Shown: positions 24,169 through 33,740, counted from the first letter of the stretch. The stretch: 64,000 bases of DNA from JAKZVK01 sp965261065 (GCA_965261065.1 OZ253444.1:7564001-7628000), one strand, 5' to 3'. Made by a program: numbers and translations. The notes: generated from the letters alone by a model not told the origin.

Positions 24169-25461
24169 TCATGGCCGACTCGTTCTTCCCGCTCCAGAGC
24201 GGCCCCTGCGGCCGAAGCGTAACTGTGCGCCATAGGCGTCGCGCCAGTCGGAACTGGCTCGGCCGTTGAGATCCCAGACGACGCGTCCGCCGCGGAGCGT
24301 CAGTTCGCCGACCAACAGCTTGTCGCCGGTGAAGCGAGCGTTGCCCACGTCGAGAAACCCGAACCTCTCGCGGTCGAGGCGCAACACAGCCACATCCGCC
24401 TCAGAGCCGACACTCAGATTTCCTAACTCCGGCCGCTTGATCTGCATCGCCGGGTTGAGGGTCGACATCTTGATGACGTCGTAGAGCGAAACGTCCTGGT
24501 TGAGGATTTTCGACATGAGGTTGAGCATGTTCTTCATGGCGCGGTTCATGCTGCCGATGTGGAGGTCCGTCGAGATCGAGTCGGGCACCCAGCCTTGCTC
24601 GATCGCCGGGATGGCCTGGTTCCAGCGAAAGCTGCCGCCGCCGTGACCCACGTCGAACTTGACGCCGCGCTTGCGGGCCTCGTGCAGATAGGGCCGCACC
24701 CTGCCCTGGTCGTCGAAGATCGGTACCGGGCCCAGGTACATGTGCGTGTACATGTCGCCCGGCCTCAGGCGCTTCGTGACCAACTCCTCGAAGGGCCGCT
24801 CGGCCGTGAAGTCGCCGAAGTCGACCATCACTGGGACGTCGGCCTGCTTGCCGGCCTCGACGGCCCGATCGACGGCGATCCAGTTGGGCGCCTGATAGTG
24901 GGCCGTCTTGACGCCGACGATGGTGTCGGGGTGCTTGCGGGCCATCTTCGCGGTGGCGGCGGCGTCCATGTCGTCGGTGTTCTGCTCCACTGGGCGGCCG
25001 CCCATGCCCCCACCGACGATGTTCAACATCGAGAGCACGCGCGTTTGTGAACGGTCGATCACGCGGTCCTTGAAGTCTTCGAAGTTGCGCCAACCCGAGC
25101 TGCCGACGTCCACGACGGTGGTGACGCCGGAGCGGAATGTATGGCCGTCGGGATAGACGCTGTTGTCGCCCGAATAGGCGCCGCGCATGCCGGTACCCGC
25201 ATACACGTGTACGTGGATATCGACCAGTCCCGGCGTGACGTAAAGACCGTCGGCGTTGACCGTGCGGCGCGCCTCGATGGGGTCGATGCTGGGGGCGACG
25301 CGCGCGATCTTGCCACCGGCGATGCCCACGTCCATGACACGGTTGAGCCGGTTGGCGGGATCGATGACATGACCGCCTTTGATGAGCAGGTCGTAGGGCG
25401 CTTGGGCGGGTAGGTTCGCTGCTAACAGAAGCAACCCAAGCACCAACGTGACGGCTTTCAT
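24169..25461 (-). CDS. Amidohydrolase paralog 3 of the tandem array
   Basis: About 430 residues with a Sec signal (VTLVLGLLLLAANLPAQ). The ATG at 25459-25461 has GGAG 8 bases upstream. Motifs: LVDIHVHVYAG (HxH), VGVKTAHYQA (Lys), VMVDFG at strand 5 (no His), GDMYTHMYLG (His), FDVGHGGGSF (His), SISTDLHIGSMN (Asp). The C-terminal ~18 residues (RRGRSGAGRTSRP) extend past the WDLNGR end typical of the paralogs and are rich in Arg. 48 bp separate it from the preceding array gene, so co-transcription is likely. Predicted secreted hydrolase acting on an unknown acylated substrate. Confidence 0.85.
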   Translation of the reverse strand: MKAVTLVLGLLLLAANLPAQAPYDLLIKGGHVIDPANRLNRVMDVGIAGGKIARVAPSIDPIEARRTVNADGLYVTPGLVDIHVHVYAGTGMRGAYSGDNSVYPDGHTFRSGVTTVVDVGSSGWRNFEDFKDRVIDRSQTRVLSMLNIVGGGMGGRPVEQNTDDMDAAATAKMARKHPDTIVGVKTAHYQAPNWIAVDRAVEAGKQADVPVMVDFGDFTAERPFEELVTKRLRPGDMYTHMYLGPVPIFDDQGRVRPYLHEARKRGVKFDVGHGGGSFRWNQAIPAIEQGWVPDSISTDLHIGSMNRAMKNMLNLMSKILNQDVSLYDVIKMSTLNPAMQIKRPELGNLSVGSEADVAVLRLDRERFGFLDVGNARFTGDKLLVGELTLRGGRVVWDLNGRASSDWRDAYGAQLRFGRRGRSGAGRTSRP

Positions 25462-25509
25462 ATTCGTTCTCCTGTGTGCCCGCAGCAACGGATGTAGCAG
25501 GCTACACCC

Positions 25510-26751
25510 TTACTTGCTGTAGAACTTCTTCCAACCAACTCCGGCGCGGCCGTTCAGGTCCCAAACCACCTTGCCGTCGCGCAGCGTCAACTCGTCCACC
25601 AGGAGCTTCGTGCCGGTGTATCGCGCGCGACGCGAGTCGAGGAGCCCGAAGACCCCCTGGTCCTCGCGAATGACCGCGATGTCCGCACCTGCGCCGACGG
25701 TCAAGTGCCCCAGTTTCGTTCGCTTGATCTGTTGCGCCGGGTTCCAGGTCGACATCTTGATCACGTCTTCGAGCGGCACGTCGAAGTTGTAGATCTTCGA
25801 CATCACGTTGATCATCTCTTTCATCCCGCCGTTCATGCTGCCGACGTGCAAATCGGTGGAGATCGAATCGGGCAGGAACCCCTCTTTGAGGCCCGGCACG
25901 GCCACCCACCAGAAGAAGCTGCCGCCGCCGTGGCCGACGTCGAAGAACACGCCGCGCTTGCGTCCGCCGTGCATGCCTTGGCTGATCTTGCCCGTCTCGC
26001 GGTCGAGTTCCCCGCGAATGCCCGAATACATGTGGGTGTAGATATCGCCGGGCCGCAGCTTGACCGTGAGTAGTTCGGCGAGGGGGCGCTCGGGATGGTT
26101 CGACCCGAAGTCGATCATGACGGGGATGTCGGCCAGCGTACCGGCCTCGACCGCGCGTTCGACCGACGTCCAGTCGGGGTGGGCGTAGTGGGCCGACTTC
26201 ACTCCGACGATGGTTTCGGGATGCTTCTTGGCCATGTTGGCCGTGGCCTCGGCGTCCATGTCATCGGTATCCTGCTCAACTCGGCCGCCGCCCATGCCCT
26301 TGCCGGCGATGTTGAGCATGGCGAGGACGCGCGTTTGCGAACGGTCGATGACGCGGTCTTTGAAGTCTTCAAAGTTGCGCCAACCGGAGCTGCCGACGTC
26401 GACGACCGTGGTGACACCGGTGCGGAACGTGAAGCCGTCGGGGTAGACACTGCTGTCGCCCGAGTAGGCGCGGCGCATGCCGGTGCCCGCGTAGACGTGG
26501 ACGTGAATGTCGATGAGGCCCGGCGTGACGTAGAGCCCTTTGACGTCCACGACCTTCTCGGCCGAGCTCTCGGGAATATCAGCCTCGACGGCGGCGATCT
26601 TGCCATCTTTGACGGCTACGTCCATCGTGCGGCTGATGTCGTTCTTCGGATCGATAACATGGCCGCCCTTGAGGAGAATGTCGTAGCTTGCCTGCGCCGG
26701 CAAGCCCGCGGGCAGCAGGATGAAGACGAGGGAAACGAAAAGCTTATTCAT
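25510..26751 (-). CDS. Amidohydrolase paralog 2 of the tandem array
   Basis: 413 residues with a Sec signal (LFVSLVFILLPAGLPAQ). ATG at 26749-26751. Motifs: LIDIHVHVYAG (HxH), VGVKSAHYAH (Lys), VMIDFG at strand 5, GDIYTHMYSG (His), FDVGHGGGSF (His), SISTDLHVGSMN (Asp). It shares long near-identical blocks with paralog 3 (for example GTGMRRAYSGDSSVYPDG), pointing to relatively recent duplication. 54 bp separate it from paralog 1. Confidence 0.86.
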   Translation of the reverse strand: MNKLFVSLVFILLPAGLPAQASYDILLKGGHVIDPKNDISRTMDVAVKDGKIAAVEADIPESSAEKVVDVKGLYVTPGLIDIHVHVYAGTGMRRAYSGDSSVYPDGFTFRTGVTTVVDVGSSGWRNFEDFKDRVIDRSQTRVLAMLNIAGKGMGGGRVEQDTDDMDAEATANMAKKHPETIVGVKSAHYAHPDWTSVERAVEAGTLADIPVMIDFGSNHPERPLAELLTVKLRPGDIYTHMYSGIRGELDRETGKISQGMHGGRKRGVFFDVGHGGGSFFWWVAVPGLKEGFLPDSISTDLHVGSMNGGMKEMINVMSKIYNFDVPLEDVIKMSTWNPAQQIKRTKLGHLTVGAGADIAVIREDQGVFGLLDSRRARYTGTKLLVDELTLRDGKVVWDLNGRAGVGWKKFYSK

Positions 26752-26805
26752 GGTTGTCACCGCTGGTTGACTCGATGCCAATTCTTCCTCAATGCAGCTT
26801 GTCCC

Positions 26806-28053
26806 TCAATTCCGCTTTTCGGGATCGCTGTAGTATTTCTCCCACGGCGTACCGGCCAAGCCGTTAAGGTCCCACATGATCTGGCCGTCCTTGAGGGTCA
26901 GCTCAGCCGTCAGGAGGCGGTTGCCCATGGCGCGGGCCTTGCGCACATCCAGGAAGCCGAATGAGCCTTCGTCCATTCGGATCACCGCGACATCGGCAAC
27001 GGCTCCAACGCTGAGATGCCCCAGCTCGGGGCGCTTGATCTGCTGCGCCGGCTGCCAGGTCGACTTGCTGACGACGTCCTGAAGCGACACCCCGTGGCTC
27101 AGGATCTTCGACATGACGTTGAGCATGTTCTTCATGCCGGCGTTCATGCTGCCGATGTGCAGGTCGGTCGAGATCGAGTCGGGGATGAAGCCCTGCTTGA
27201 GCGTCGGCGCCGCCAGCCGCCACCAGAAGCTGCCGCCACCGTGGCCGACGTCGAACTTGACACTCCGTTTCTGCGCTTCGAACAGATAGGGACGGACCTT
27301 GCCGTTCTCGTCAAGCATGGGCACGCGCCCAAGGAAGGTGTGCGTATACATATCGCCGGGCCGCAGCCGCTTGGTGACCAATTCTTCGAAAGGCCGGGCG
27401 GGGTGGAAGATGCCAAAGTCGACCATGATCGGTATGTTCGCCAGCTTGCCAGCCTCGATCGCCCGATCGACGGGAATCCACTCCGGCCCTGAGTAGTGGG
27501 CGGTCTTGATGCCGACGACCGTATCCGCGTACTGTTTGGCGACCTTGGCGGTGGCCTGAGCGTCCATATCGTCGAGGTTCTGCTCGATCGCGCCACCCCC
27601 CATTCCGCCGCCCACAATGTTCAACATCGCCAACACTCTTGTTTTCGCGCGGTCGATCACGCGCTGCTTGAAGTCGGGGAAGTTGCGCCAGCCTGAGCTG
27701 CCGACATCAACCATGGTCGTCACGCCGCTGCGGAAGCTGTGGCCGTCGGGATAAACGCTGCTGTCCCCGGTGAGCGCTCGAATACCCGTCCCCGCGTAGA
27801 CGTGCACGTGGATGTCGATCAGGCCGGGCGTGACGTAAAGGCCCGCGGCGTCGATGACCTTCTTGGCTTTCGATTCGTCGATACCGGCCTCGACGGCGGC
27901 GATCTTGCCGTCTTGGACAGCGACGTCCATCGCCTGATCGATGTCGTTCTTGGCGTCGATGACATGGCCGCCCTTGATGAGCAGGTCATACTGCGCCACG
28001 AGGGCGAGCGGGCAGAGGAGGATCAGAACAGTCAGTCGCGGTACGGCGTTCAT
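26806..28053 (-). CDS. Amidohydrolase paralog 1 of the tandem array (first transcribed)
   Basis: 415 residues from the ATG at 28051-28053, which has AAGGAGA 7 bases upstream; the open frame extends further but without a ribosome-binding site. Sec signal (LTVLILLCPLALVAQ). Motifs: LIDIHVHVYAG (HxH), VGIKTAHYSG (Lys), IMVDFG at strand 5, GDMYTHTFLG (His), FDVGHGGGSF (His), SISTDLHIGSMN (Asp). It is divergent from the TtcA-like gene, and the 215-bp gap between them must hold the array promoter. Predicted exported deacetylase-like hydrolase. Confidence 0.86.
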   Translation of the reverse strand: MNAVPRLTVLILLCPLALVAQYDLLIKGGHVIDAKNDIDQAMDVAVQDGKIAAVEAGIDESKAKKVIDAAGLYVTPGLIDIHVHVYAGTGIRALTGDSSVYPDGHSFRSGVTTMVDVGSSGWRNFPDFKQRVIDRAKTRVLAMLNIVGGGMGGGAIEQNLDDMDAQATAKVAKQYADTVVGIKTAHYSGPEWIPVDRAIEAGKLANIPIMVDFGIFHPARPFEELVTKRLRPGDMYTHTFLGRVPMLDENGKVRPYLFEAQKRSVKFDVGHGGGSFWWRLAAPTLKQGFIPDSISTDLHIGSMNAGMKNMLNVMSKILSHGVSLQDVVSKSTWQPAQQIKRPELGHLSVGAVADVAVIRMDEGSFGFLDVRKARAMGNRLLTAELTLKDGQIMWDLNGLAGTPWEKYYSDPEKRN

Positions 28054-28268
28054 GAGAGTCTCCTTACGATCTACGGGTAGAGCCGTGTGGGGAGGTCTTG
28101 TCGGGGGGTTGCACGCTACGCCGCACAGACGGTAGCGAAGTGGGTACGACGCACTACCGCACGGAGCAGTCCTCCGCCCCGCAAGCAGCCAGCTATAATT
28201 TGATTGTCGCCGGGAGGAGTGACTTCCCGCGCTGCGTCCTGGGAATCCCCCGTGTTGCCCTGAAACCA

Positions 28269-29069
28269 ATGGACTTCTCAAAAGCACTGCTGCGGCGGGT
28301 CGGCCGCGCGCTTCAAGACTATAACATGATTCGCGGCGGCGATCGCATCGCCGTGGGCGTCTCCGGGGGAAAGGACTCGCTGGCGTTGCTGGACGCGTTG
28401 TTGCAGCTTCAGAGGAAGTCGCCCGTCGCCTTTCGGCTCCAGGCCTTTACGGTGGAGCAGGGCAAGTTCGACCGTCCCATCGAGCCGCTGGGTGACTACA
28501 TGAAGGGACGGGGCGTCGAGTGGATCTACTACCGCGACGAGCCGTCGTTCCAACTGATTCAAGACCAGCCCGACCACGGGTGCGACCTCTGCAGCCGGTA
28601 CCGCCGCCGCGCGGTGTACGAGATCGCTTCCGAGCTGGGCTGCAACGTGGTCGCGCTTGGCCACACGCAAGACGATTTCTGCGAGGCCCTACTGCGTAAC
28701 ACCCTCTATACCGGCCGGCTCAGCGCCTTGCCCGCGGTGACCCACTCGCGATCGAAAGATTTCCGGCTGATTCGCCCCCTGGTTTACGTTTCCGAAGAGA
28801 TCACTTCCGGGTACGCCGACCAAAAGGGTATTCCCCTCACGCCCTGTGTTTGCTCGTACAAGACGGGCACCGTGCGCGAGAACTTGCGATCGTTCCTCGA
28901 CCAGATCAAGCAGCACAATCCTCACGTGCTCGAGAACATCACCTCGGCCATGAAGCGTCTCGACACGGCTCGCCTCCTCGACACGCGATTCCTTGACTTG
29001 GAGGGGGACGAATCCCCGGTCCCCGAACCCTCCGACTTGCTGCCCGTGCTCAGCCAGGAAACCCTATAA
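28269..29069 (+). CDS. TtcA/TtuA-type tRNA thiolation ATPase
   Basis: 266 residues. The PP-loop SGGKDS (residues 32-37) binds ATP and adenylates the target base. A CxxC pair (C105, C108 in GCDLCSRYRRR) and C193/C195 (TPCVCSYK) match the cysteines that hold an iron-sulfur cluster in TtcA, which makes 2-thiocytidine at position 32 of certain tRNAs. VVALGHTQDDFCEALL is a further family block. TtcA uses two cysteines of the first pair plus one later cysteine, so the pattern fits. TATAAT at 28194-28199 is a possible -10 element. The ATG at 28269 was chosen because homology begins there (MDFSKALLRRVGRALQDYNM). Confidence 0.85.
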   Translation: MDFSKALLRRVGRALQDYNMIRGGDRIAVGVSGGKDSLALLDALLQLQRKSPVAFRLQAFTVEQGKFDRPIEPLGDYMKGRGVEWIYYRDEPSFQLIQDQPDHGCDLCSRYRRRAVYEIASELGCNVVALGHTQDDFCEALLRNTLYTGRLSALPAVTHSRSKDFRLIRPLVYVSEEITSGYADQKGIPLTPCVCSYKTGTVRENLRSFLDQIKQHNPHVLENITSAMKRLDTARLLDTRFLDLEGDESPVPEPSDLLPVLSQETL

Positions 29070-29173
29070 GCTGGATGCTGTAGCCTTTCTGTACCATAGA
29101 GATTGATTCCCCGAAACGCCGCTTGTTCTTCCAGGGCGGGCAGCGGGGCACGCGCTCCCCGTCTTCGTCCTTC

Positions 29174-30325
29174 ATGACCACAGCCCAGAACTCCAGCGCC
29201 GCTCTCGCGCTCGGCAAGGCATTCGCCGTCATCTTTCTGCTTTTCATTTTCCTCGTCGGCGTGCGAGGTCTCGGCGACGGCTTCAAGCTGTTGGGCCATG
29301 ACTTGCTCGACACGTTCTTCACCGCCACGGCAAACCCTTTTATCGGGTTGATGGTCGGCATCCTGGCGACGACCTTGGTGCAAAGCTCGTCGGTGTCGAC
29401 GTCGATGATCGTGGCTCTGGTCGCCGCGCCCGAAAATCCCCTGCCGATCGCCAACGCCATTCCGATGGTCATGGGCGCGAACATCGGGACCACGGTTACG
29501 AACACGTTCGTGTCGCTGGCTCACATGGCGCGCCGCGATGAGTTTCGGCGCGCCTTCTCGGTAGCGACCTGCCATGACTTCTTCAATTTCATGACGGTGG
29601 CGGTGCTGTTACCGCTGGAGTTGATGACCGGGTACCTGCGCAGGATGGCGGAGGCCCTGGCCGGAATGGTCGGAGGCGTCGAGGGCTTCAAGTACAGCAG
29701 CCCGCTCAAGGACGCGTTGAAGGCGGGGGTTCAGCCTATTGTTGCTGGCAGCGAGGCTTTTTTCGAAACGGGGCCCGCCCAAGGCACGCTGATCATCGCC
29801 GTCAGTGGCGTTCTCATTGTCGGTGCACTCTTCTTGTTGGTGTCGGTGATGCGCTCGGCCATGCAGGCCCGCGTTGAGGTGTTCATCAACCACTTCCTTG
29901 GCCGCAGTGTGATGTTGTCGATGCTGATCGGAGCGGTCGTTACGGTGATGGTGCAGTCCAGCTCGATCACGACGTCGCTGCTCGTCCCCCTGGCCGGCGC
30001 CGGCATTATCACGTTGCGGCAGGCTTTCCCCATTACTCTCGGTGCTAACATTGGGACAACCGTCACGGCGTTGCTGGCCTCGATGGCGGCCGCCGGGGCC
30101 AACGCGCAGGCCGGCGTTGTCGTTGCGCTGGTTCATCTGCTGTTCAATCTCACCGGCACGGTGATGATCTACCCGGTGCGAGCGATCCGCGAGATCCCGC
30201 TGGCGGCCGCGCGGCGTTTCGCCGACATCGCGGTCCAATCTCGCCGCTGGGCGTTGGTCTACGTGGTGGTTACGTTCTTCGGGCTGCCGGCCCTGTTTGC
30301 GTTTCTCAACCGCTTCTTGAACTAA
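29174..30325 (+). CDS. Na+/phosphate cotransporter family protein (NptA/PNaS type)
   Basis: 383 residues with about eight to nine membrane helices. The two inverted-repeat signature motifs are present: LVQSSSVSTSM in the first half and MVQSSSITTSL in the second, with GANIGTTVTNT and GANIGTTVTAL after them. These QSSS repeats form the substrate and sodium sites in SLC34-like transporters. The gene is 14 bases upstream of a PhoU-domain gene; phosphate uptake or efflux controlled by PhoU is the usual role. The start is the ATG at 29174; the frame is open upstream without support. Confidence 0.88.
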   Translation: MTTAQNSSAALALGKAFAVIFLLFIFLVGVRGLGDGFKLLGHDLLDTFFTATANPFIGLMVGILATTLVQSSSVSTSMIVALVAAPENPLPIANAIPMVMGANIGTTVTNTFVSLAHMARRDEFRRAFSVATCHDFFNFMTVAVLLPLELMTGYLRRMAEALAGMVGGVEGFKYSSPLKDALKAGVQPIVAGSEAFFETGPAQGTLIIAVSGVLIVGALFLLVSVMRSAMQARVEVFINHFLGRSVMLSMLIGAVVTVMVQSSSITTSLLVPLAGAGIITLRQAFPITLGANIGTTVTALLASMAAAGANAQAGVVVALVHLLFNLTGTVMIYPVRAIREIPLAAARRFADIAVQSRRWALVYVVVTFFGLPALFAFLNRFLN

Positions 30326-30339
30326 GCCGGAGGCATTCT

Positions 30340-31044
30340 ATGCTTGACCAGTTATTGAGGATCTTCCGTCCGGGCAAACCTCTGGGCGAGATGGGCGAGA
30401 AATTCGCCAGGATGCTGGGCCTGGCGAATCAGATGACCAGGGCGGCGGGAGAGATCTACTTTCGCGAGGTCACGGCGCCGGAGGTGCGCAGCCGGTTGTA
30501 CGAGTCCGACGTGGAAGTGAATTCGCTGGAGCGCTCGATCCGCAAGCACGTTGTCGCGCATCTGGCGACCCGCGGCAACACGACGGACGTCCCCTACTGC
30601 CTCCTGCTGATGAGCCTCGTCAAGGACGTCGAGCGCATCGGTGACTACGCCAAGAATCTAGGCGAAGTCGTCGACATCTACAGCGGAGATTTGCCCGACG
30701 ATGACATCGTCGGCGAGCTGCGGGCGATTCGCCAGGGCGTCGAAGAGGCCTTCCAAGCGGCGTCGGAGGTCTTCGCGGACTCCGACCGCGAGCGAGCCTT
30801 GGCTTTCATCCGCCAAGGCAAGGACTACGCTCGCCGCTCCGATGGCCTGCTCATCCGCATCGCCGGGCAGAACTACGAAGCGGGCAAGGTCGCCGCCCTC
30901 GTCCTGGGAGCCCGCTACTACAAACGCATCGGCGGGCACCTGCTCAACGTCCTCTCGAGCGTCGTGATGCCACTTCACAAGATCGACTACTACGACGAAG
31001 ACGAGCTGAAAGTAAGAGCGGAAGACCCAGGGCATGGGACTTAG
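30340..31044 (+). CDS. PhoU-domain protein
   Basis: 234 residues, all helical, with the PhoU signature regions LYESDVEVNSLERSIRKHV and LLLMSLVKDVERIGDYAKNL, whose acidic residues bind metal clusters in PhoU proteins. Sequence after residue ~125 resembles a second three-helix bundle. AGCCGGAGG precedes the ATG. Located 14 bases after the phosphate cotransporter gene, it most likely regulates that transporter. It is immediately followed by the group II intron remnant. Confidence 0.85.
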   Translation: MLDQLLRIFRPGKPLGEMGEKFARMLGLANQMTRAAGEIYFREVTAPEVRSRLYESDVEVNSLERSIRKHVVAHLATRGNTTDVPYCLLLMSLVKDVERIGDYAKNLGEVVDIYSGDLPDDDIVGELRAIRQGVEEAFQAASEVFADSDRERALAFIRQGKDYARRSDGLLIRIAGQNYEAGKVAALVLGARYYKRIGGHLLNVLSSVVMPLHKIDYYDEDELKVRAEDPGHGT

Positions 31045-31061
31045 CAGCCCGTGACAGAAGA

Positions 31062-31376
31062 ACGATGCCTCACTCCGGGGCACTGTCCAAAAGCGCCGGG
31101 ATAAACCGGCGGGGAGTAGGGGATGAGAGAGCCCCACAGTGAAGGAGTAGCGAACCACGCTGACCTCGCGTCGTGCGCCGGCGACGCTGCGGTTGAAGCG
31201 TTGACAGAGGCACTGGCGGGCCGGCTATCGAGCCGCGAAATCCTGAGTTCCGGGCGCCGACCCTGGAAACTCCCCGCACGAGAACCGGAAGACCTCAGCG
31301 ATGCCCGTCGCGAAGGACAGACCGGCGGGAGAAGGCGCAAGCGGTACGCCCCGCCTGTACGTCGGTGAGGAGTCGT
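31062..31376 (+). mobile_element. 5' remnant of a group II intron
   Basis: The sequence from about 31100 reads, in one open frame (31123-31368), MREPHSEGVANHADLASCAG and continues with EALAGRLSSREILSSG. This reading is characteristic of the 5' domain of bacterial group II introns, where it is often annotated as an N-terminal extension of the intron reverse transcriptase. The reverse transcriptase, maturase and domains V/VI are absent: the sequence ends about 15 bp before the stop of the next gene. So this is a truncated relic, not an active intron. Left and right ends are approximate. Confidence 0.6.
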
Positions 31377-31391
31377 AGTGCGAGATTCTGC

Positions 31392-32709
31392 CTATAGGCT
31401 CTTCAAAAACTCCACGAGATCCCAGCGGTCCTGGTCTGTCATTTCCCGGGTGCCGTACTCGTGGCCGGCATTGCTGTTACTCGGCTTCGTTGTGTCGAAC
31501 AGGAATCCGTCGTACTCGTTCTCCCCGTGCTTGAAGCCGACTTTCGTCGCATCCAGTTCGCGCGAACCCACCATGAATCTCTGCGGACGGTACTGCGTCT
31601 CGGGCGGATCGGGCGGATCATTCTCCTTCGGGCTAGCAGGCAGCAGCAGGTCATACAGTGTCGGCACAGACCCGTTGTGCAAATACGGCGCGGTCGCCCA
31701 GATTCCGTTCAACGACCGTCCCTTATACGCCCGCAGCGATTCAAACGGCGCCGCGGTCGTATCCGGCTTATAGCTGCCCGCCTTCACCGACGGCTTGATC
31801 GGGTTGCTGAGGAATCCGTTAATCAGGCCAACCGCCCAATCCGCACCTCGCGTAAAGAACCACTTATCAGGGTCCGGGGTCGCGACAACGCTTGCCGTCG
31901 CTTTGGTCAATATTGCCGCCACCGGAGCCCGCGTATCGAGCAACACGCTTCCCACCTCCGTGCTCACATACTGATTACGCACAATCCCGCTGAAGCCCGC
32001 GTAATCGACGCTGTTCGTCGCCGTCGTGGGGTCGGTACCCGACTCCTCCAGGTTGTCCATCCGCGCCACAATCCGTCGGCTTTCGCTCGTGCGGTCAATC
32101 TCGGCATGGCACGCCGCGCAGTACTCATCAAATAGGCGCGCCCCGCGCTTCCTGCCCGCGTCATCAATCGCCGGCAGGCCCGCCTTTTTCACCGCATCCG
32201 CCCAGGTTGGTGACTCGAGGCTCCACAACCGGTCCTCGATCTGCCGCAGGTTATGCACGTTCACCGACGATTGGAAGCTGATATGCTTCGGCCCGAACTC
32301 CTGCCCGCTTAGCACCGACGCCACCGTGAAGCCGTCCTTCTGCTCCCAATCGAGCGTGCCGAATACGCCGATCACTTCACCCGCATTCCGTCCGATCGGC
32401 CCCACCCCGGCATTCGCTCCAATCCCGTTCCATTGCACATAGTCGTGCTGCGGAATGTCCCAGAGAAACGGATAACTCACCGGGGCATTCGGCGAGTTGA
32501 ACAACTGATCACGAAGCAGGCGTCGCTCCTCCACTGACAAAAGCGAGACCAACCGCTCCATGAGATGGTCCCGGTTCTCGCTCGTCAGCGCGGGCTGCAA
32601 TGTCTTCAACAGCTTCTCCGTCTCTGCCGGCGGCAGAGCGCCGGTCAAGACGGCTCGCAAGGCCTCTGGATTCAGCACATGCTCGAGCACACGGTTGTAA
32701 ATTCGCCCA
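31392..32709 (-). pseudogene. C-terminal part of a di-heme cytochrome c peroxidase-like gene, split by IS1595-type copy 1
   Basis: This segment encodes the second heme site (CAACHAEID) and the family-typical end (WATAPYLHNGSVPTLYDLL, then a KPSNSNAGHEYG motif and RWDLVEFLKSL). Removing the 1031-bp IS and one target repeat joins it in frame to the N-terminal part at 33741-34521, giving DAFGRIYNRV across the junction. The intact protein would be a ~690-residue anchored c-type cytochrome of the di-heme peroxidase/RoxA-like family. No other damage is visible, so the insertion looks recent. Confidence 0.8.
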
Positions 32710-33740
32710 GCCTGGTATCCACTTGACTCAGGTGACCCCAACATCTTGTAGTTGGGCTCACAGCGTCTTAGCGTCCCAATCGGCGACGATCGAGCGGTAC
32801 GGCGTCGGCTCCACCGCCATGGCCTGCTGCACAAGGCGGTAGAAGAGCTTGCCCCGACTGCGTGATCTGCGCCGATTGAAGCGGAACACGAACTCGTCGA
32901 GATAGTAGTCCAGATGCTCGTGGCTGACCGCCCCCTGATGCGTGCCCAGCATCCAGCGCTTGAGTAGCGAGATCGCCAAGTGCACCCTCGGCAGTAGCTG
33001 CGAGGCCTGCTCGCGGCGGTTGTTAATCGAGATGATACGACGCTGGTAGTCCTTCTTCTTGAGCGGATCGTAGCCCGACCAGTTGTCGGTAACAACCACG
33101 CTGCCCGGCTCGACCGACTCCTCGACGAAGGGCATCAAACTGGCCGCCGAGGCGTTCTGAACGCGCTGCATGCGGATGCGCCCCAGCCCGGTGCCTCTCT
33201 CTTCCGCGGCGACTGCAATCAACGCTTTACGCTCGGTCTGCCGGCCGATTACCCCTTCTTCTTCAGCGCCCCAGTAGGTCTCATCGACCTTGACGAGGCC
33301 CGTCAATCGCTCCCGCCCCGGGCGCACCATCGCTCGCCTCAGCTTGTGCATCCAAGGCCAGGCGGTTTGGTAACTGCCCAGTCCCAGAACGCGCTGTAGA
33401 CCCAGGGCGCTGGCCCCATTCTTCTGCGTGGTGATGGTCCACATCGCCCGGAACCACAGCCGCAGCGGCTTGCGTGTGTCTTGAAAGATCGTGCCGGCGG
33501 TGACGGAGGTTTGCCGCCCGCAGCGAGCGCATTCGAACCACACTTTGCGCACCGGCCAAGCGCGCTCATGCCCACACCTTGGACAGCGGAAACCCTCTGG
33601 CCAGCGCAAGGCGAACAGATAGTCGCGGCAAGCCTCCTCGCTCGCAAAGCGAGACTCGAATTCGAGTTGGTCGCGCGGGTAATCCTCCACCAAGCCCTAC
33701 ACTACATCTTGGGGTCACCTGAGTCAAGTGGATACCCAGC
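32710..33740 (-). mobile_element. IS1595-family (ISXO2-like) insertion sequence, copy 1, 1031 bp
   Basis: Termini GCCTGGTATCCACTTGACTC (start 32710) and the inverted GCTGGGTATCCACTTGACTC (end 33740) are imperfect inverted repeats. Target repeat TTCGCCCA (32702-32709) and TTCACCCA (33741-33748), 8 bp with one mismatch. It carries one transposase gene. Copy 2 at 35281-36311 has the same length in the opposite orientation. It interrupts the di-heme cytochrome gene. Confidence 0.85.
32758..33690 (-). CDS. IS1595-family transposase (copy 1)
   Basis: 310 residues. An N-terminal zinc ribbon (FRCPRCGHERAWP, then FECARCGRQTSVTAG) precedes an ISXO2-type DDE domain: first Asp in KVDETYWGAEEEG, second Asp in VVTDNWSGYDPL, and the third acidic/Asn position near HLDYYLDEFVFRFNRR. 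The start is the GTG matching copy 2. It differs from copy 2 at only about three residues (GAS/GVS, TGLVK/TDLVE), so the copies are recent. No frameshift or stop is seen, so it may be active. Confidence 0.9.
   Translation of the reverse strand: MEDYPRDQLEFESRFASEEACRDYLFALRWPEGFRCPRCGHERAWPVRKVWFECARCGRQTSVTAGTIFQDTRKPLRLWFRAMWTITTQKNGASALGLQRVLGLGSYQTAWPWMHKLRRAMVRPGRERLTGLVKVDETYWGAEEEGVIGRQTERKALIAVAAEERGTGLGRIRMQRVQNASAASLMPFVEESVEPGSVVVTDNWSGYDPLKKKDYQRRIISINNRREQASQLLPRVHLAISLLKRWMLGTHQGAVSHEHLDYYLDEFVFRFNRRRSRSRGKLFYRLVQQAMAVEPTPYRSIVADWDAKTL

Noticed and set aside
31123..31368. The open frame within the group II intron remnant as a protein-coding gene
   Set aside because: Its translation is the conserved RNA sequence of the intron 5' domain read in frame; the true reverse transcriptase part is missing.
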